A stretch of 64,000 bases of DNA, from NCBI RefSeq assembly GCF_014207935.1, contig NZ_JACHLL010000006.1, positions 186,001 to 250,000 of the forward strand, read 5' to 3'. This stretch comes from Pseudomonas fluvialis. Its GTDB lineage: Bacteria; Pseudomonadota; Gammaproteobacteria; Pseudomonadales; Pseudomonadaceae. Positions 10,653 through 20,589 of the stretch are shown one piece after another. Each line of letters opens with the position of its first letter. The first letter of the stretch is position 1. Both the position numbers and the translations under genes were made by a program. Below the pieces are notes generated by a model. It saw nothing but the letters and a program-made list of their open reading frames with translations. It searched no databases and had not been told where the DNA came from.

Positions 10653-12248
10653 TTAGTGGAACTGGTTCATGGTGTTGTCTTTACCGGAGGCCTTCAGAGC
10701 CGCTTCGCCAGCGAAGTACTCTTTGTGGTTGTCACCGATGTCGGAACCAGCCATGTTCTGATGCTTGACGCAAGCGATGCCTTGACGCAGCTCTTGACGC
10801 TGAACACCTTTCACGTAGGCCAGCATGCCCTGATCTGCGAAGTAACCTTTGGCCAGGTTGTCGGTCGACAGCGCGGCAGTGTGGTAGGTCGGCAGAGTGA
10901 TCAGGTGGTGGAAGATGCCGGCCTGAGCCGAACCATCGCGCTGGAAGGTACGGATCTTCTCGTCAGCAACCTGAGCCAGTTCGGTCTCGTCGTACTCGAC
11001 GCTCATCAGCTTGGCGCGGTCGTAGGCGGAAACGTCTTTGCCTTCGGCAACGAACGCATCGAACACCTGCTGACGGAAGTTCAGGGTCCAGTTGAAGGAC
11101 GGGCTGTTGTTGTAGACCAGCTTGGCGTTCGGGATGACCTTGCGGATCTCGTTAACCATGGCAGCGATCTGGCCAACGTGCGGCTTCTCGGTTTCGATCC
11201 ACAGCAGGTCGGCACCGTTCTGCAGCGAGGTGATGCAGTCCAGCACGCAACGAGCTTCACCGGTGCCAGCGCGGAACTGGAACAGGTTGGACGGCAGACG
11301 CTTCGGACGCAGCAGCTTGCCTTCGCGGTTCAGAACGACGTCGCCGTTCTTCAGGTCGGCAGCGGAAACTTCTTCGCAATCCAGGAAGGAGTTGTACTGG
11401 TCGCCCAGGTCGCCAGGAGCGTTGGTCACGGCGATCTGCTTGGTCAGGCCAGCACCCAGGGAGTCGGTACGAGCAACGATCACGCCGTTGTCGATGCCCA
11501 GCTCCAGGAAGGCGTAGCGAACAGCAGCGATCTTGGCCAGGAAGTCAGCGTGCGGAACGGTTACTTTACCGTCTTGGTGGCCGCACTGCTTCTCGTCGGA
11601 AACCTGGTTTTCGATCTGGATGCAGCAAGCGCCTGCTTCGATCATGCGCTTGGCCAGCAGGTAGGTGGCTTCCGGGTTACCGAAGCCAGCGTCGATGTCT
11701 GCGATGATCGGTACGATGTGAGTTTCGTAGTTGTCGATCTGAGCTTGCAGTTCGGCTTCCTTGGCCTTGTCGCCAGCAGCGCGGGCAGCGTCAACGGCGG
11801 TGAACAGCAGATCCAGTTCACGGCTGTCAGCCTGGCGCAGGAAGGTGTACAGCTCTTCGATCAGATCGGAGACGGCAGTCTTCTCATGCATCGACTGATC
11901 CGGCAGCGGGCCGAAGTCGGAACGCAGAGCAGCAACCATCCAGCCGGACAGGTACAGGTAGCGCTTGTTGGTGGTCTTCAGGTGCTTCTTGATGGCGATC
12001 AGCTTCTGCTGGCCAATGAAACCGTGCCAGCAACCCAGCGACTGGGTGTACTTGGAGGAGTCAGCATCGTACTCGACCATGTCTTTGCGCATGATGTCGG
12101 CGGTGTACTGAGCGATTTCCAGACCGGTCTTGAAGCGGTTCTGCGCGCGCATGCGAGCAACCGATTCCGGGTTGATAGCGCTCCAGCTGCTGCCGGCAGC
12201 TTCTTTCAGTGCGGCAACGGCTTTGATGTCGTTTTGATAAGCTGACAT
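10653..12248 (-). CDS. aceA: isocitrate lyase
   Basis: Isocitrate lyase cleaves isocitrate to glyoxylate and succinate, the first step of the glyoxylate shunt. The 531-residue length and sequence match the long pseudomonad form, not the roughly 430-residue enterobacterial form. The catalytic segment KQCGH is at residues 220-224 (catalytic Cys222). The metal-site region IIADIDAGFG precedes it. The ATG at 12248 follows AAGGATTGACC with good spacing. It is monocistronic, ends in a hairpin, and competes for substrate with Icd, which is also encoded in this window. Confidence 0.97.
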   Translation of the reverse strand: MSAYQNDIKAVAALKEAAGSSWSAINPESVARMRAQNRFKTGLEIAQYTADIMRKDMVEYDADSSKYTQSLGCWHGFIGQQKLIAIKKHLKTTNKRYLYLSGWMVAALRSDFGPLPDQSMHEKTAVSDLIEELYTFLRQADSRELDLLFTAVDAARAAGDKAKEAELQAQIDNYETHIVPIIADIDAGFGNPEATYLLAKRMIEAGACCIQIENQVSDEKQCGHQDGKVTVPHADFLAKIAAVRYAFLELGIDNGVIVARTDSLGAGLTKQIAVTNAPGDLGDQYNSFLDCEEVSAADLKNGDVVLNREGKLLRPKRLPSNLFQFRAGTGEARCVLDCITSLQNGADLLWIETEKPHVGQIAAMVNEIRKVIPNAKLVYNNSPSFNWTLNFRQQVFDAFVAEGKDVSAYDRAKLMSVEYDETELAQVADEKIRTFQRDGSAQAGIFHHLITLPTYHTAALSTDNLAKGYFADQGMLAYVKGVQRQELRQGIACVKHQNMAGSDIGDNHKEYFAGEAALKASGKDNTMNQFH

Positions 12249-12634
12249 GGTCAATCCTTCAAAGTATGTGTTTGGTTAAGCACCTGGTTCCCATCCGGCT
12301 ACACGCCGCAGAACGCCGAAGATGCTGACTGACACGGATTGACACTAAGGAGGAGGGGCTGGACTGGCAGGATCGCCTATCGAAGAGCTCCGATGGGGCG
12401 ACACAGCAGTTGATCGTTACGCTTCCCCGTCCCTCAGGACAACCTCGTTCCAGTCGCAACCTCGTCGAACGGCCTTGTGGGCTGGTAAGACACAGATCAT
12501 GTTGAAGTTCTTCGCGATGATCTGGAGGCTTTCAAAGCCTCTGGCTAGCGGGAGCGCGGCAATGATGCGCCTAGCTGGCGCGGGCGTCAATCAATTTGTA
12601 GTGCCGATTATCGGGCACTACATTTTGCGACTGC
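12249..12634. promoter_or_regulatory. aceA upstream region
   Basis: This 386-bp gap precedes aceA and follows the stop of the secretin-like gene. Apart from the aceA ribosome-binding site and the palindrome at 12597-12622, I see no convincing gene or consensus promoter. The short open frames here lack ribosome-binding sites. It presumably contains the aceA promoter and leader. Confidence 0.5.
12597..12622. promoter_or_regulatory. palindrome TGTAGTGCC-N8-GGCACTACA
   Basis: Nine-base arms at 12597-12605 and 12614-12622 are perfect reverse complements around an 8-nt centre. The site lies 13 bp past the stop of the secretin-like gene and about 350 bp upstream of aceA. It could be a weak terminator for the former, although no T-run follows on the minus strand. 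It could instead be an operator for aceA, because it shares the TTGTAG/CTACA half-site with the palindrome before icd. Confidence 0.45.
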
Positions 12635-13444
12635 TCAGTCAAGCGCCTCGACCTTGATGCGCATGCTGGTGTCGCTGTAGCCCTGTGTCGACCGCCTTTG
12701 CAGAAAGCCCTGGCTGTCTCCCTGGCTCTGCTCACTGACGCCACCCAACTGAATCCACTCGCCAAGGCGGCCGCTGACCCGAGTATCGGCGCTCTGTACG
12801 TCAATCACGCCAGGCTGATGCTGACTGAGGCGGTCGTTATTGCTGCTGATGCTCAAATGCACCATTTGCCCCGTCACCGATGCTGTGACGTAAAAGCCCT
12901 GGGTGACATTGCGGTATTCGGTATTGCTGTAGACCTGGCCATAGGGACCGACACTGGTACTGGTCAGTGGTACGCTCTGGCCGACCTGAATCAGCGCTGG
13001 ATAGCCTTCGCTGGCCTGGATCTGCTGTACACCGCCACGGCGACTGTCGGTACTGCGACGGATAATGCGGACCTGATCATGCCCTTGGACTTCGCCGCGA
13101 CCCGCTTCAATCTCGACATTACCGGCACTTGCCGAGCCATCGACGCGATAGCCCTCGGTATCGCCTGCGGCAGACTCACTGGTATCGACGCTGATCAGCA
13201 GTCGGCGCGGAGCGGTGTCCAGCTGCGCAACCAGCTGACGGACTTCCTCGATCTTGGCGGGTTCGGCATTGATCACCAGTTGGTTGCCGTAACTGCTGAC
13301 CCGACCTTCACCTGCCAGCATGGACTGCACCACGCCGAGAACCTCGTCAGCGGTACGGTAGTTGAGCTGAATCAATTCGGTGGCCGCCATGACCGGCGCT
13401 GTCATAACCAGCAACGAAAGGGCAAGCCAGCGGCGCAGGGTCAT
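12635..13444 (-). CDS. exported protein with secretin N-domain-like region
   Basis: The 269-residue product has a typical signal peptide (LALSLLVMTAPVMAA). It is followed by a domain like the N0/N1 modules of secretins: residues about 22-75 read ELIQLNYRTADEVLGVVQ then NQLVINAEPAKIEEVRQLV. Unlike true secretins it lacks the membrane barrel, so it is unlikely to form a pore by itself. It overlaps the upstream gene at 13441-14073 by 4 nt and is probably cotranscribed with it. The function is unknown. Confidence 0.75.
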   Translation of the reverse strand: MTLRRWLALSLLVMTAPVMAATELIQLNYRTADEVLGVVQSMLAGEGRVSSYGNQLVINAEPAKIEEVRQLVAQLDTAPRRLLISVDTSESAAGDTEGYRVDGSASAGNVEIEAGRGEVQGHDQVRIIRRSTDSRRGGVQQIQASEGYPALIQVGQSVPLTSTSVGPYGQVYSNTEYRNVTQGFYVTASVTGQMVHLSISSNNDRLSQHQPGVIDVQSADTRVSGRLGEWIQLGGVSEQSQGDSQGFLQRRSTQGYSDTSMRIKVEALD

Positions 13445-14073
13445 AGCAGAAAACTCCTCAGGTCGGGATCACTCAGGCTGTAGCTCCAGGCCTGTTCGAA
13501 CAGTTGCAACTGCTGTCGCAGTCGCCCCGGATTGCTGTAGTAGGCATAGCCGGCATATTGGCCGGGCTCAGGCCGAATCCACAAAGCACAGTCATCCACC
13601 AGCAGAAAACTGCCCTCACTGGCGGGATGTTCCGGATTGACGCGGCGAATGCTGCAGTTGCTCGACAGGCGGCGACTCAGGTTGATCAGGCGGTGACCGT
13701 CTTGTACGGCGCGCCGCACATCCTGAACCAGAATGCGCAACTGGTTGCGCGGACTGGCCAGCAGCAACTGGGTACAGGCATCCTGCACGCTGCTGTGGTT
13801 ATAAAGCCATGGCTCCAGATCGCCGCTGTAAATGCAGATGCGCCGCCGGGCCTGCTGCAACAGTGCCAAGGCGTGAGCGCGAGCAAGATCCGCCGAAGCA
13901 AAGCGTTCCAGCGTCTGGTGCTTGCCTAGCTGGAACGGAGCAGGTTCTGGCCTGGCAGAAACAGTCGCCTCAGCAGCAGGATTGTGAATGGCGAAACGCC
14001 CGGGAGAGTCGAATTCTATGGCCGGCAGTTCAATGTCTGCAGCGGGAATCTCGTCTTCCGGGCGTTCGCTCAT
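13441..14073 (-). CDS. DUF7931-like (phospholipase D-fold related) protein
   Basis: The 210-residue protein resembles conserved pseudomonad proteins often mislabelled as acetyltransferases. The region from about 60 to 210 (ICIYSGDLEPWLYN ... RILVQDVRRAVQDGHRLINLSRRL ... FLLVDDCALWIRP) has the layout of a phospholipase D-like fold. I do not see a complete HKD catalytic motif. The genes around it overlap or are a few bases apart, forming a run from roxA to the secretin-like gene. The role is unknown. Confidence 0.6.
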   Translation of the reverse strand: MSERPEDEIPAADIELPAIEFDSPGRFAIHNPAAEATVSARPEPAPFQLGKHQTLERFASADLARAHALALLQQARRRICIYSGDLEPWLYNHSSVQDACTQLLLASPRNQLRILVQDVRRAVQDGHRLINLSRRLSSNCSIRRVNPEHPASEGSFLLVDDCALWIRPEPGQYAGYAYYSNPGRLRQQLQLFEQAWSYSLSDPDLRSFLL

Positions 14074-14079
14074 GGTGGC

Positions 14080-14508
14080 TCAGCTCGATTGTTGGCGCAG
14101 CATGTCTACGTGAGGGATGCCGGCATCAAGGTATTCCTCACTGAGGATGCGAAAGCCATGGCGTTCATAGAATGGCGTGGCCTGTACCTGCGCCGACAGA
14201 CGCTGTTCATGCAGGCCGCGCCGCTCGGCCTCGGCAATCACCGCGGCAAGCAGGGCATCACCCACATTCAGGCCGCGCCAATCCTTCAGCACTGAAACGC
14301 GGCCAATCTGGCCATCCGGCAGCAGACGCGCAGTGCCAATCGCATAGTCACCTTCGTACGCCAGGAAGTGCACGGCCTGAGCGTCTTCGGTGTCCCACTC
14401 CAGTTCCGGCGGCACAGCCTGTTCGGCAATAAAAACTTTCTCGCGGATGCGGCGCAGATCGGCATTGTCTTTCTGCCAGTCGGCAACGCGTACGCTAATG
14501 CTATTCAT
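14080..14508 (-). CDS. GNAT family N-acetyltransferase
   Basis: The 142-residue protein shows the GNAT core: a beta strand IGRVSVLKDWRGLNVGDALL containing the acetyl-CoA-binding R/Q-x-x-G-x-G/A region (WRGLNVGDAL) and a C-terminal ATPFYERHGF motif. Family members transfer acetyl groups to small molecules or proteins. The substrate is not evident. It overlaps the roxA stop by 8 nt and sits in the same minus-strand run. Confidence 0.85.
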   Translation of the reverse strand: MNSISVRVADWQKDNADLRRIREKVFIAEQAVPPELEWDTEDAQAVHFLAYEGDYAIGTARLLPDGQIGRVSVLKDWRGLNVGDALLAAVIAEAERRGLHEQRLSAQVQATPFYERHGFRILSEEYLDAGIPHVDMLRQQSS

Positions 14509-15670
14509 CGGCGAACCCCAGACTTCCTTGCTTGATCAGTTCGTTGACCAGTTTACGCCCGTCTTCATCTTCCAGCCATTGGCCAAGATTCTCGACATGC
14601 AGGGCATCGGCGCTGCAGACCAGCTTCAGCAGCTCGCGCAGGCCTCCCGGCAGCAACCGGCTCTGGCCACTGGCAAACAGCAGCAGATCATCATCGACTT
14701 CGCTCCAGGCCAGACGCGCACTGGGGTTGCGAATGATCACGGCTCCCTGCTCGAGGGCTGTGAGCAGATCGTCCTCCTCCAAGTCTTCTCCGGCCACCAG
14801 TTCGGGGTAACGCGGCTCGGTCATGAACTGGCCGAACCAGGTCAGCAGCAGGCGCTCGTCGCTCATGTGCTCATTGAGCAGGCCTTTGAGGCGCTCCAGG
14901 GCATCGCGCTGAATCTGTGCCGGGTCGCTACCCACGGGCTGGATATCGGCGTCGCTGTAACGCTCCTCGTCACTGAGAAACTGCGCCAGGAAATCCGTGA
15001 AGTGGGTCAGTACTTCCGCCGCGCTCGGCGCGCGAAAGCCAATCGAATAGGTCATGCAGTCATCCACGGCAGTGCCGAAATGCGCCAGGCGCGGGGGCAG
15101 GTAGAGCATGTCGCCGGGCTCCAGTATCCATTCATCGGTACCGGCGAACTCAGCCAGGATGCGCAGGTCGGCATGCGCCAGCAGTGGGCTATCGCTGTCG
15201 CACATCTGACCGATCTGCCAACGACGCTGACCATGCCCCTGGAGAAGGAAAACATCGTAATTGTCAAAGTGTGGGCCAACACCGCCACCGGGCGCGGCGT
15301 AGCTGATCATCACGTCGTCGATGCGCCAGCTGGGCAGGAAGCGGAACTGCTCCAGCAGCTCGGCTACCTCCGGCACGAATTGATCGACTGCCTGCACCAG
15401 CAGGGTCCAGTCACGCTCCGGCAGCTGGCTGTAGGTGTCGTCGGCAAACGGTCCGCGGCGCAGTTCCCAGGGATGCTCGCCATGCTCAAGCACTAGGCGC
15501 GACTCGATTTCTTCTTCCAGCGACAGGCCGGCCAGTTCATCCGGCGTCAGCGGGCTGACAAAATCAGGAATGGCCTGACGGATCAGCAGCGGCTTTTTCT
15601 GCCAGTAATCGCGCAGAAATTCACGGGCAGTGAGCCCGCCCAGCAGTTGCAGTGGAGTGTCAGGATTCAT
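14501..15670 (-). CDS. roxA: ribosomal protein uL16 3-hydroxylase (JmjC/cupin)
   Basis: This enzyme (YcfD/RoxA family) is an Fe(II)/2-oxoglutarate oxygenase that hydroxylates an arginine of ribosomal protein uL16. The 389-residue protein has the metal triad visible as His134-x-Asp136 (GPHFDNYD) and His197 (PPRLAHFG), in a cupin fold. A C-terminal winged-helix-like part follows. The purB terminator at 15692-15712 separates it from purB. Confidence 0.88.
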   Translation of the reverse strand: MNPDTPLQLLGGLTAREFLRDYWQKKPLLIRQAIPDFVSPLTPDELAGLSLEEEIESRLVLEHGEHPWELRRGPFADDTYSQLPERDWTLLVQAVDQFVPEVAELLEQFRFLPSWRIDDVMISYAAPGGGVGPHFDNYDVFLLQGHGQRRWQIGQMCDSDSPLLAHADLRILAEFAGTDEWILEPGDMLYLPPRLAHFGTAVDDCMTYSIGFRAPSAAEVLTHFTDFLAQFLSDEERYSDADIQPVGSDPAQIQRDALERLKGLLNEHMSDERLLLTWFGQFMTEPRYPELVAGEDLEEDDLLTALEQGAVIIRNPSARLAWSEVDDDLLLFASGQSRLLPGGLRELLKLVCSADALHVENLGQWLEDEDGRKLVNELIKQGSLGFADE

Positions 15671-15691
15671 AGTTAAACCTTTGAAATAAAA

Positions 15692-15712
15692 ACGCCCGGC
15701 ACAGCCGGGCGT
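15692..15712 (-). terminator. intrinsic terminator of purB
   Basis: ACGCCCGGC and GCCGGGCGT form a 9-bp stem with an ACA/TGT loop. On the minus strand the stem is followed by TTTTTATTT. This is a good rho-independent terminator just past the purB stop. Confidence 0.88.
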
Positions 15713-15730
15713 GCAATGTGGAGGCGTCTG

Positions 15731-17140
<1,410 letters not shown>

Positions 17141-17170
17141 TTATAACGGAAGAATCGGTACTGCGCTTGC

Positions 17171-18028
17171 TCAGCGCTTACGCCGGATGACCGCACTGAG
17201 GCTGGCGCCGAATATCAGCAGGGTTCCCAGGACTGACCACAGGTCAGGGGTTTCGCCCCAGCGCAGCCAGGCCAGCAGGCCGCTGAAGACAATCGCCAGG
17301 TAAGCGAACGGTCCGATCAGTCCGGGCGGCGCCAGGGTATAGGCCTTGGACATGGCCAGCTGGCTGATGGTCGCCATAACCCCAACAGCAACCAGCAACA
17401 GCAGGGTAGTGTCACTCAGCGGTTGCCAGGTCAGAACAAAGGGCACTGTCGAGCCGAGGGTGCTGAACAGGGCAAAATAGAACACCATGCGAAATGCCGG
17501 TTCGGTATCGCTCATCTCGCGGATCGAGACAAAGGCAAAGGCGGCCAGGATGCTGGCAGCCAGGCCGACCAGCGATAGGCTGTCGAATAGTGCGCCACTG
17601 GGTTTGGCGACCAGCAGCACACCGGCAAAGCCAACCAGCGATGTGAGCTGCATTCGGCGTGTCAGCGGCTCCTTCAGCCACCACCAGGCTATCAGCGGGG
17701 TAAAAACCGGCGCCGAATAGGTAAACACCATGGCGTCAGCCAGAGGCAGGTGCGCAATGGCGTAAAAGAAGCAGTACATGGCCAGCAGGCCGAAACCGCT
17801 GCGCCACAGATGAGACTTGAGGCGCCGGGTGTGCAAGGGCGCCACGCCCTTGAGCAGCACCAGTGGCAGAAAGGCCAGCACGCCGATCAGGTTGCGAAAG
17901 AACACCACGGCTTCGTTGCCCGCGGTGCTGGAAACCTCGCGGATCAGCACCCCCATCAACGAGAACAGCAAGGCCGACAAGGCCAGTAGCAGGGCGCCCT
18001 GCACTGGCTTTAAGCTGCGGGTGGCCAT
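17171..18028 (-). CDS. EamA/DMT-family inner-membrane permease
   Basis: The 285-residue protein has ten hydrophobic helices arranged as two EamA repeats, the layout of the drug/metabolite transporter superfamily (for example RhaT- and S-adenosylmethionine-type exporters). Characteristic short motifs such as GFAGVLLVAKPSG between the halves support this. The substrate cannot be told. It starts 2 bp after the hflD stop, so it is likely cotranscribed with mnmA and hflD. Confidence 0.88.
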   Translation of the reverse strand: MATRSLKPVQGALLLALSALLFSLMGVLIREVSSTAGNEAVVFFRNLIGVLAFLPLVLLKGVAPLHTRRLKSHLWRSGFGLLAMYCFFYAIAHLPLADAMVFTYSAPVFTPLIAWWWLKEPLTRRMQLTSLVGFAGVLLVAKPSGALFDSLSLVGLAASILAAFAFVSIREMSDTEPAFRMVFYFALFSTLGSTVPFVLTWQPLSDTTLLLLVAVGVMATISQLAMSKAYTLAPPGLIGPFAYLAIVFSGLLAWLRWGETPDLWSVLGTLLIFGASLSAVIRRKR

Positions 18029-18030
18029 GC

Positions 18031-18651
18031 TCAGTTACGAATCAGCGGGTACAGGGCGTTGAGCAGCTTGCGACGGCTGAAAAGCAGCTGCCAGCGTCGG
18101 CCACCGAGCTGGTGCCAGAGACGTGCCGCACGAATACCGGCAAGCAGCAGAGCTCGAATCTTCGCGGCGTTGGCCGGTTGCTGGAGAAAACGCATGTCGC
18201 CATGAACCTGAATGCGCTGACGGAAGGTGCTGATGGTGTCCTGATACAGGCCGCCACAGGCCGCGATGACATTTTCGTGAGCAACACCAAAGTGCTGAAC
18301 CTGCTGCTCGATCTGATCCAGCCGAGAACCCATGATCTCAAGCAGGTCGTTACGGGCATTCAGTTGGCGCTCCAGTCCCAGCATGGCCAAGGCATAGCGC
18401 AATGGTTCACGCTGCAGACTGGCCGGATTACGCTCCAGTGCGCTGGCCAGCGCCTTGAAGCCATCCTTGAGGTTCAGCGTATCGCCGCCGTACACCTCGA
18501 GGGTGTTGCCCGGGTTGCGCACCAGCAGGCTGCCAATCAGGCATGCTACGGGCGCTTCGGGAACCTGGCCGGTGCGGGCGATACGATCAGCCAGGCTGGC
18601 GGCAGCGAACACTGCGCCGAGCGCAACCAGTTGCTCTTCAAGGGCAGTCAT
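18031..18651 (-). CDS. hflD: high-frequency lysogenization protein HflD homolog
   Basis: HflD is a conserved helical protein. In E. coli it binds phage lambda CII at the membrane, but its ordinary role is unclear. The 206-residue product aligns in length and in the motif pattern [11 protein letters not shown]-like ... [20 protein letters not shown]. It overlaps mnmA by 4 nt, an arrangement seen in E. coli and Pseudomonas alike, which strengthens the call. Confidence 0.9.
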   Translation of the reverse strand: MTALEEQLVALGAVFAAASLADRIARTGQVPEAPVACLIGSLLVRNPGNTLEVYGGDTLNLKDGFKALASALERNPASLQREPLRYALAMLGLERQLNARNDLLEIMGSRLDQIEQQVQHFGVAHENVIAACGGLYQDTISTFRQRIQVHGDMRFLQQPANAAKIRALLLAGIRAARLWHQLGGRRWQLLFSRRKLLNALYPLIRN

Positions 18652-19769
18652 GCGCGGTTCTCCGCCAAATGGTCGGGTTCGGCTCGCTCGATCACGCCGC
18701 CGCCCAGGCAGACTTCACCGTCATAGAAGACCACGGACTGTCCCGGTGTGACCGCACGCTGTGGCTCATCGAAGACCACGCGGTAACCGTGCTGCGGGTC
18801 ATAACTGAGTACGCAGGCCTGGTCGGCCTGGCGGTAACGCACCTTGGCGGTCAGTCGCCGCGGAGTGCTGAGATCAACCGGGTTGACCCAGAAGATTTCA
18901 GTCGCCAGCAAGGCTTCGGCAAACAGCCATGGATGATTATTGCCCTGGCCCACGACCAGCACGTTGCGCTTGAGATCTTTGGCCAGCACATACCAGGGCT
19001 CGTCACTGGCGTCCTTCATGCCGCCAATGCCCAGCCCCTGACGCTGACCCAGCGTGTGATACATCAGGCCATGATGACGACCGATAACATCGCCATCAGT
19101 GGTCTCGATATCACCGGGCTGAGCGGGCAGATACTGCTTGAGGAAGTCGCTGAAACGACGTTCGCCAATGAAGCAGATGCCGGTCGAATCCTTTTTCTTG
19201 GCTGTTGCCAGACCATGCTTCTCGGCAATCGCGCGGACCTGGGGCTTTTCCAGTTCACCCACCGGGAACAGTGTCTTGGCGATCTGTTCGCCGCCCACGG
19301 CGTGCAGGAAATAGCTCTGGTCCTTGTTCGGGTCGAGGCCCTTTAGCAGTTCGCTACGACCGTCGATATCACGACGACGCACATAGTGACCGGTGGCGAT
19401 CAGGTCGGCGCCGAGCGACAGGGCGTAGTCAAGGAATGCTTTGAACTTGATTTCGCGGTTGCACAGGATGTCCGGATTCGGCGTACGTCCGGCCTTGTAT
19501 TCGGCCAGGAAGTGCTCGAACACGTTGTCCCAGTACTCGGCGGCGAAGTTGGCGGTGTGCAGCTTGATGCCGATGCGGTCGCACACGGCCTGGGCGTCGG
19601 CCATGTCTTCCTTGGCAGTGCAGTACTCGCTGCCGTCATCTTCCTCCCAGTTCTTCATGAACAGGCCTTCGACCTGATAACCCTGCTCAAGTAGCAGCAA
19701 GGCAGAAACCGAGGAGTCGACGCCGCCGGACATGCCGACAATGACGCGGGTATTGGCTGGAGTTTGCAT
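18648..19769 (-). CDS. mnmA: tRNA-specific 2-thiouridylase
   Basis: MnmA activates U34 of tRNA Lys, Glu and Gln with ATP and inserts sulfur to make s2U. The 373-residue protein shows the PP-loop SGGVDSS at residues 14-20. It also shows the two catalytic cysteines, one in [10 protein letters not shown] near residue 102 and one in TGICFIG near residue 200. In gammaproteobacteria its sulfur comes from TusE, and tusE and tusBCD lie at 36.6-38.0 kb in this window. Confidence 0.97.
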   Translation of the reverse strand: MQTPANTRVIVGMSGGVDSSVSALLLLEQGYQVEGLFMKNWEEDDGSEYCTAKEDMADAQAVCDRIGIKLHTANFAAEYWDNVFEHFLAEYKAGRTPNPDILCNREIKFKAFLDYALSLGADLIATGHYVRRRDIDGRSELLKGLDPNKDQSYFLHAVGGEQIAKTLFPVGELEKPQVRAIAEKHGLATAKKKDSTGICFIGERRFSDFLKQYLPAQPGDIETTDGDVIGRHHGLMYHTLGQRQGLGIGGMKDASDEPWYVLAKDLKRNVLVVGQGNNHPWLFAEALLATEIFWVNPVDLSTPRRLTAKVRYRQADQACVLSYDPQHGYRVVFDEPQRAVTPGQSVVFYDGEVCLGGGVIERAEPDHLAENRA

Positions 19770-19820
19770 GATGATCAGTACGGCAAAAGCGCGATTCTAG
19801 CAGCTGCCTGCCCGCCGCCG

Positions 19821-20264
19821 TTAGCCTTGGCGAATCAACGCCAGCGGAAAGCATTCCCCGGCCAGGTAGTCGTCCACGCAGCGCAGTACCAGTTCACTGC
19901 GCCAGCGCTGGGGATCGGCAGCTAGTTCGTCTCGGCTCATCCAGCGCGGGCCGATAATGCCATCGTCGAGCTCAAGTTCCGGATCATGGCGCAGCGGCTT
20001 GGCCGCAAAGCACACCCGCTGGTAGGTAATGCCATTGCTGGGAGCGGTATACAGATAGATGCCGGTGACGCCTGTCAGCTCCACATGCCAACCAGTTTCT
20101 TCCAGGGTTTCGCGCAAAGCGGCCTCGATAAGACTTTCGTCGGCTTCCAGATGGCCAGCAGGCTGGTTAAATACGGCACGGCCGCCGGCTATTTCTTCGA
20201 CCAGGAGAAAACGTCCCTGATCCTCCACTACCGTGGCCACGGTCACATGAGGAATAAAACGCAT
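19821..20264 (-). CDS. NUDIX hydrolase (NudJ-like)
   Basis: The 147-residue protein carries a NUDIX box near residues 38-60 (GHLEADESLIEAALRETLEETGW), which binds metal for pyrophosphate hydrolysis. It resembles NudJ, a phosphatase of thiamin and nucleoside pyrophosphates, which in E. coli also lies next to mnmA. The ATG at 20264 is preferred over GTG 20267 because AGGAG is 8 nt upstream. It is separated from mnmA by 51 bp. Confidence 0.85.
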   Translation of the reverse strand: MRFIPHVTVATVVEDQGRFLLVEEIAGGRAVFNQPAGHLEADESLIEAALRETLEETGWHVELTGVTGIYLYTAPSNGITYQRVCFAAKPLRHDPELELDDGIIGPRWMSRDELAADPQRWRSELVLRCVDDYLAGECFPLALIRQG

Positions 20265-20589
20265 CACTCAGACTCCTGAAACTTGTGCGCGGATCTTAGC
20301 GTCTGATGCACTGCGCAGCGAGTCACAAGCATTCTGCGTGGCAGCTGCTAGATTTATAGCGGCCGCCATTCAGGGAGGTAGCGGATGCCCGTGCACCCGG
20401 CACTACATGAGGCCGAATGGGGTCTTCAGCCCTTGGATAGAGCGCAACGAATTGTAAGCAAGCAAATGAAAGTGCGTGACATCTTGTAGAAAAACTACAA
20501 GAATGAAGCGCTTCTTATGAGACCCAAAAGAGCCCTCTATCACGCCACCCGCGCGGTAGATGACAGATCACACAAAAACGGAGTCCAGC
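20265..20589. promoter_or_regulatory. divergent control region between the NUDIX gene and icd
   Basis: This 325-bp gap separates divergently transcribed genes and must contain both promoters. The clearest element is the A5-centred palindrome at 20482-20502. The icd ribosome-binding site GGAG is at about 20580. I see no other gene or RNA structure. Confidence 0.5.
20482..20502. promoter_or_regulatory. palindrome upstream of icd resembling an RpiR-family (HexR/RccR-type) operator
   Basis: The core TTGTAGAAAAACTACAA (20484-20500) is a perfect palindrome around A5. With one more matching base pair on each side the stem is 8 bp. It lies 88 bp before the icd start. HexR- and RccR-type regulators of Pseudomonas carbon metabolism bind TTGTA...TACAA palindromes of this length, as I recall. 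The assignment to a regulator is inference. Confidence 0.45.

Noticed and set aside
10494-12245. Long frame antisense to isocitrate lyase
   Set aside because: It is fully covered by aceA on the other strand, shows no known family and has no supported start.
12259-12459. Short frame in the aceA upstream gap
   Set aside because: It has no ribosome-binding site and a composition unlike a coding region.
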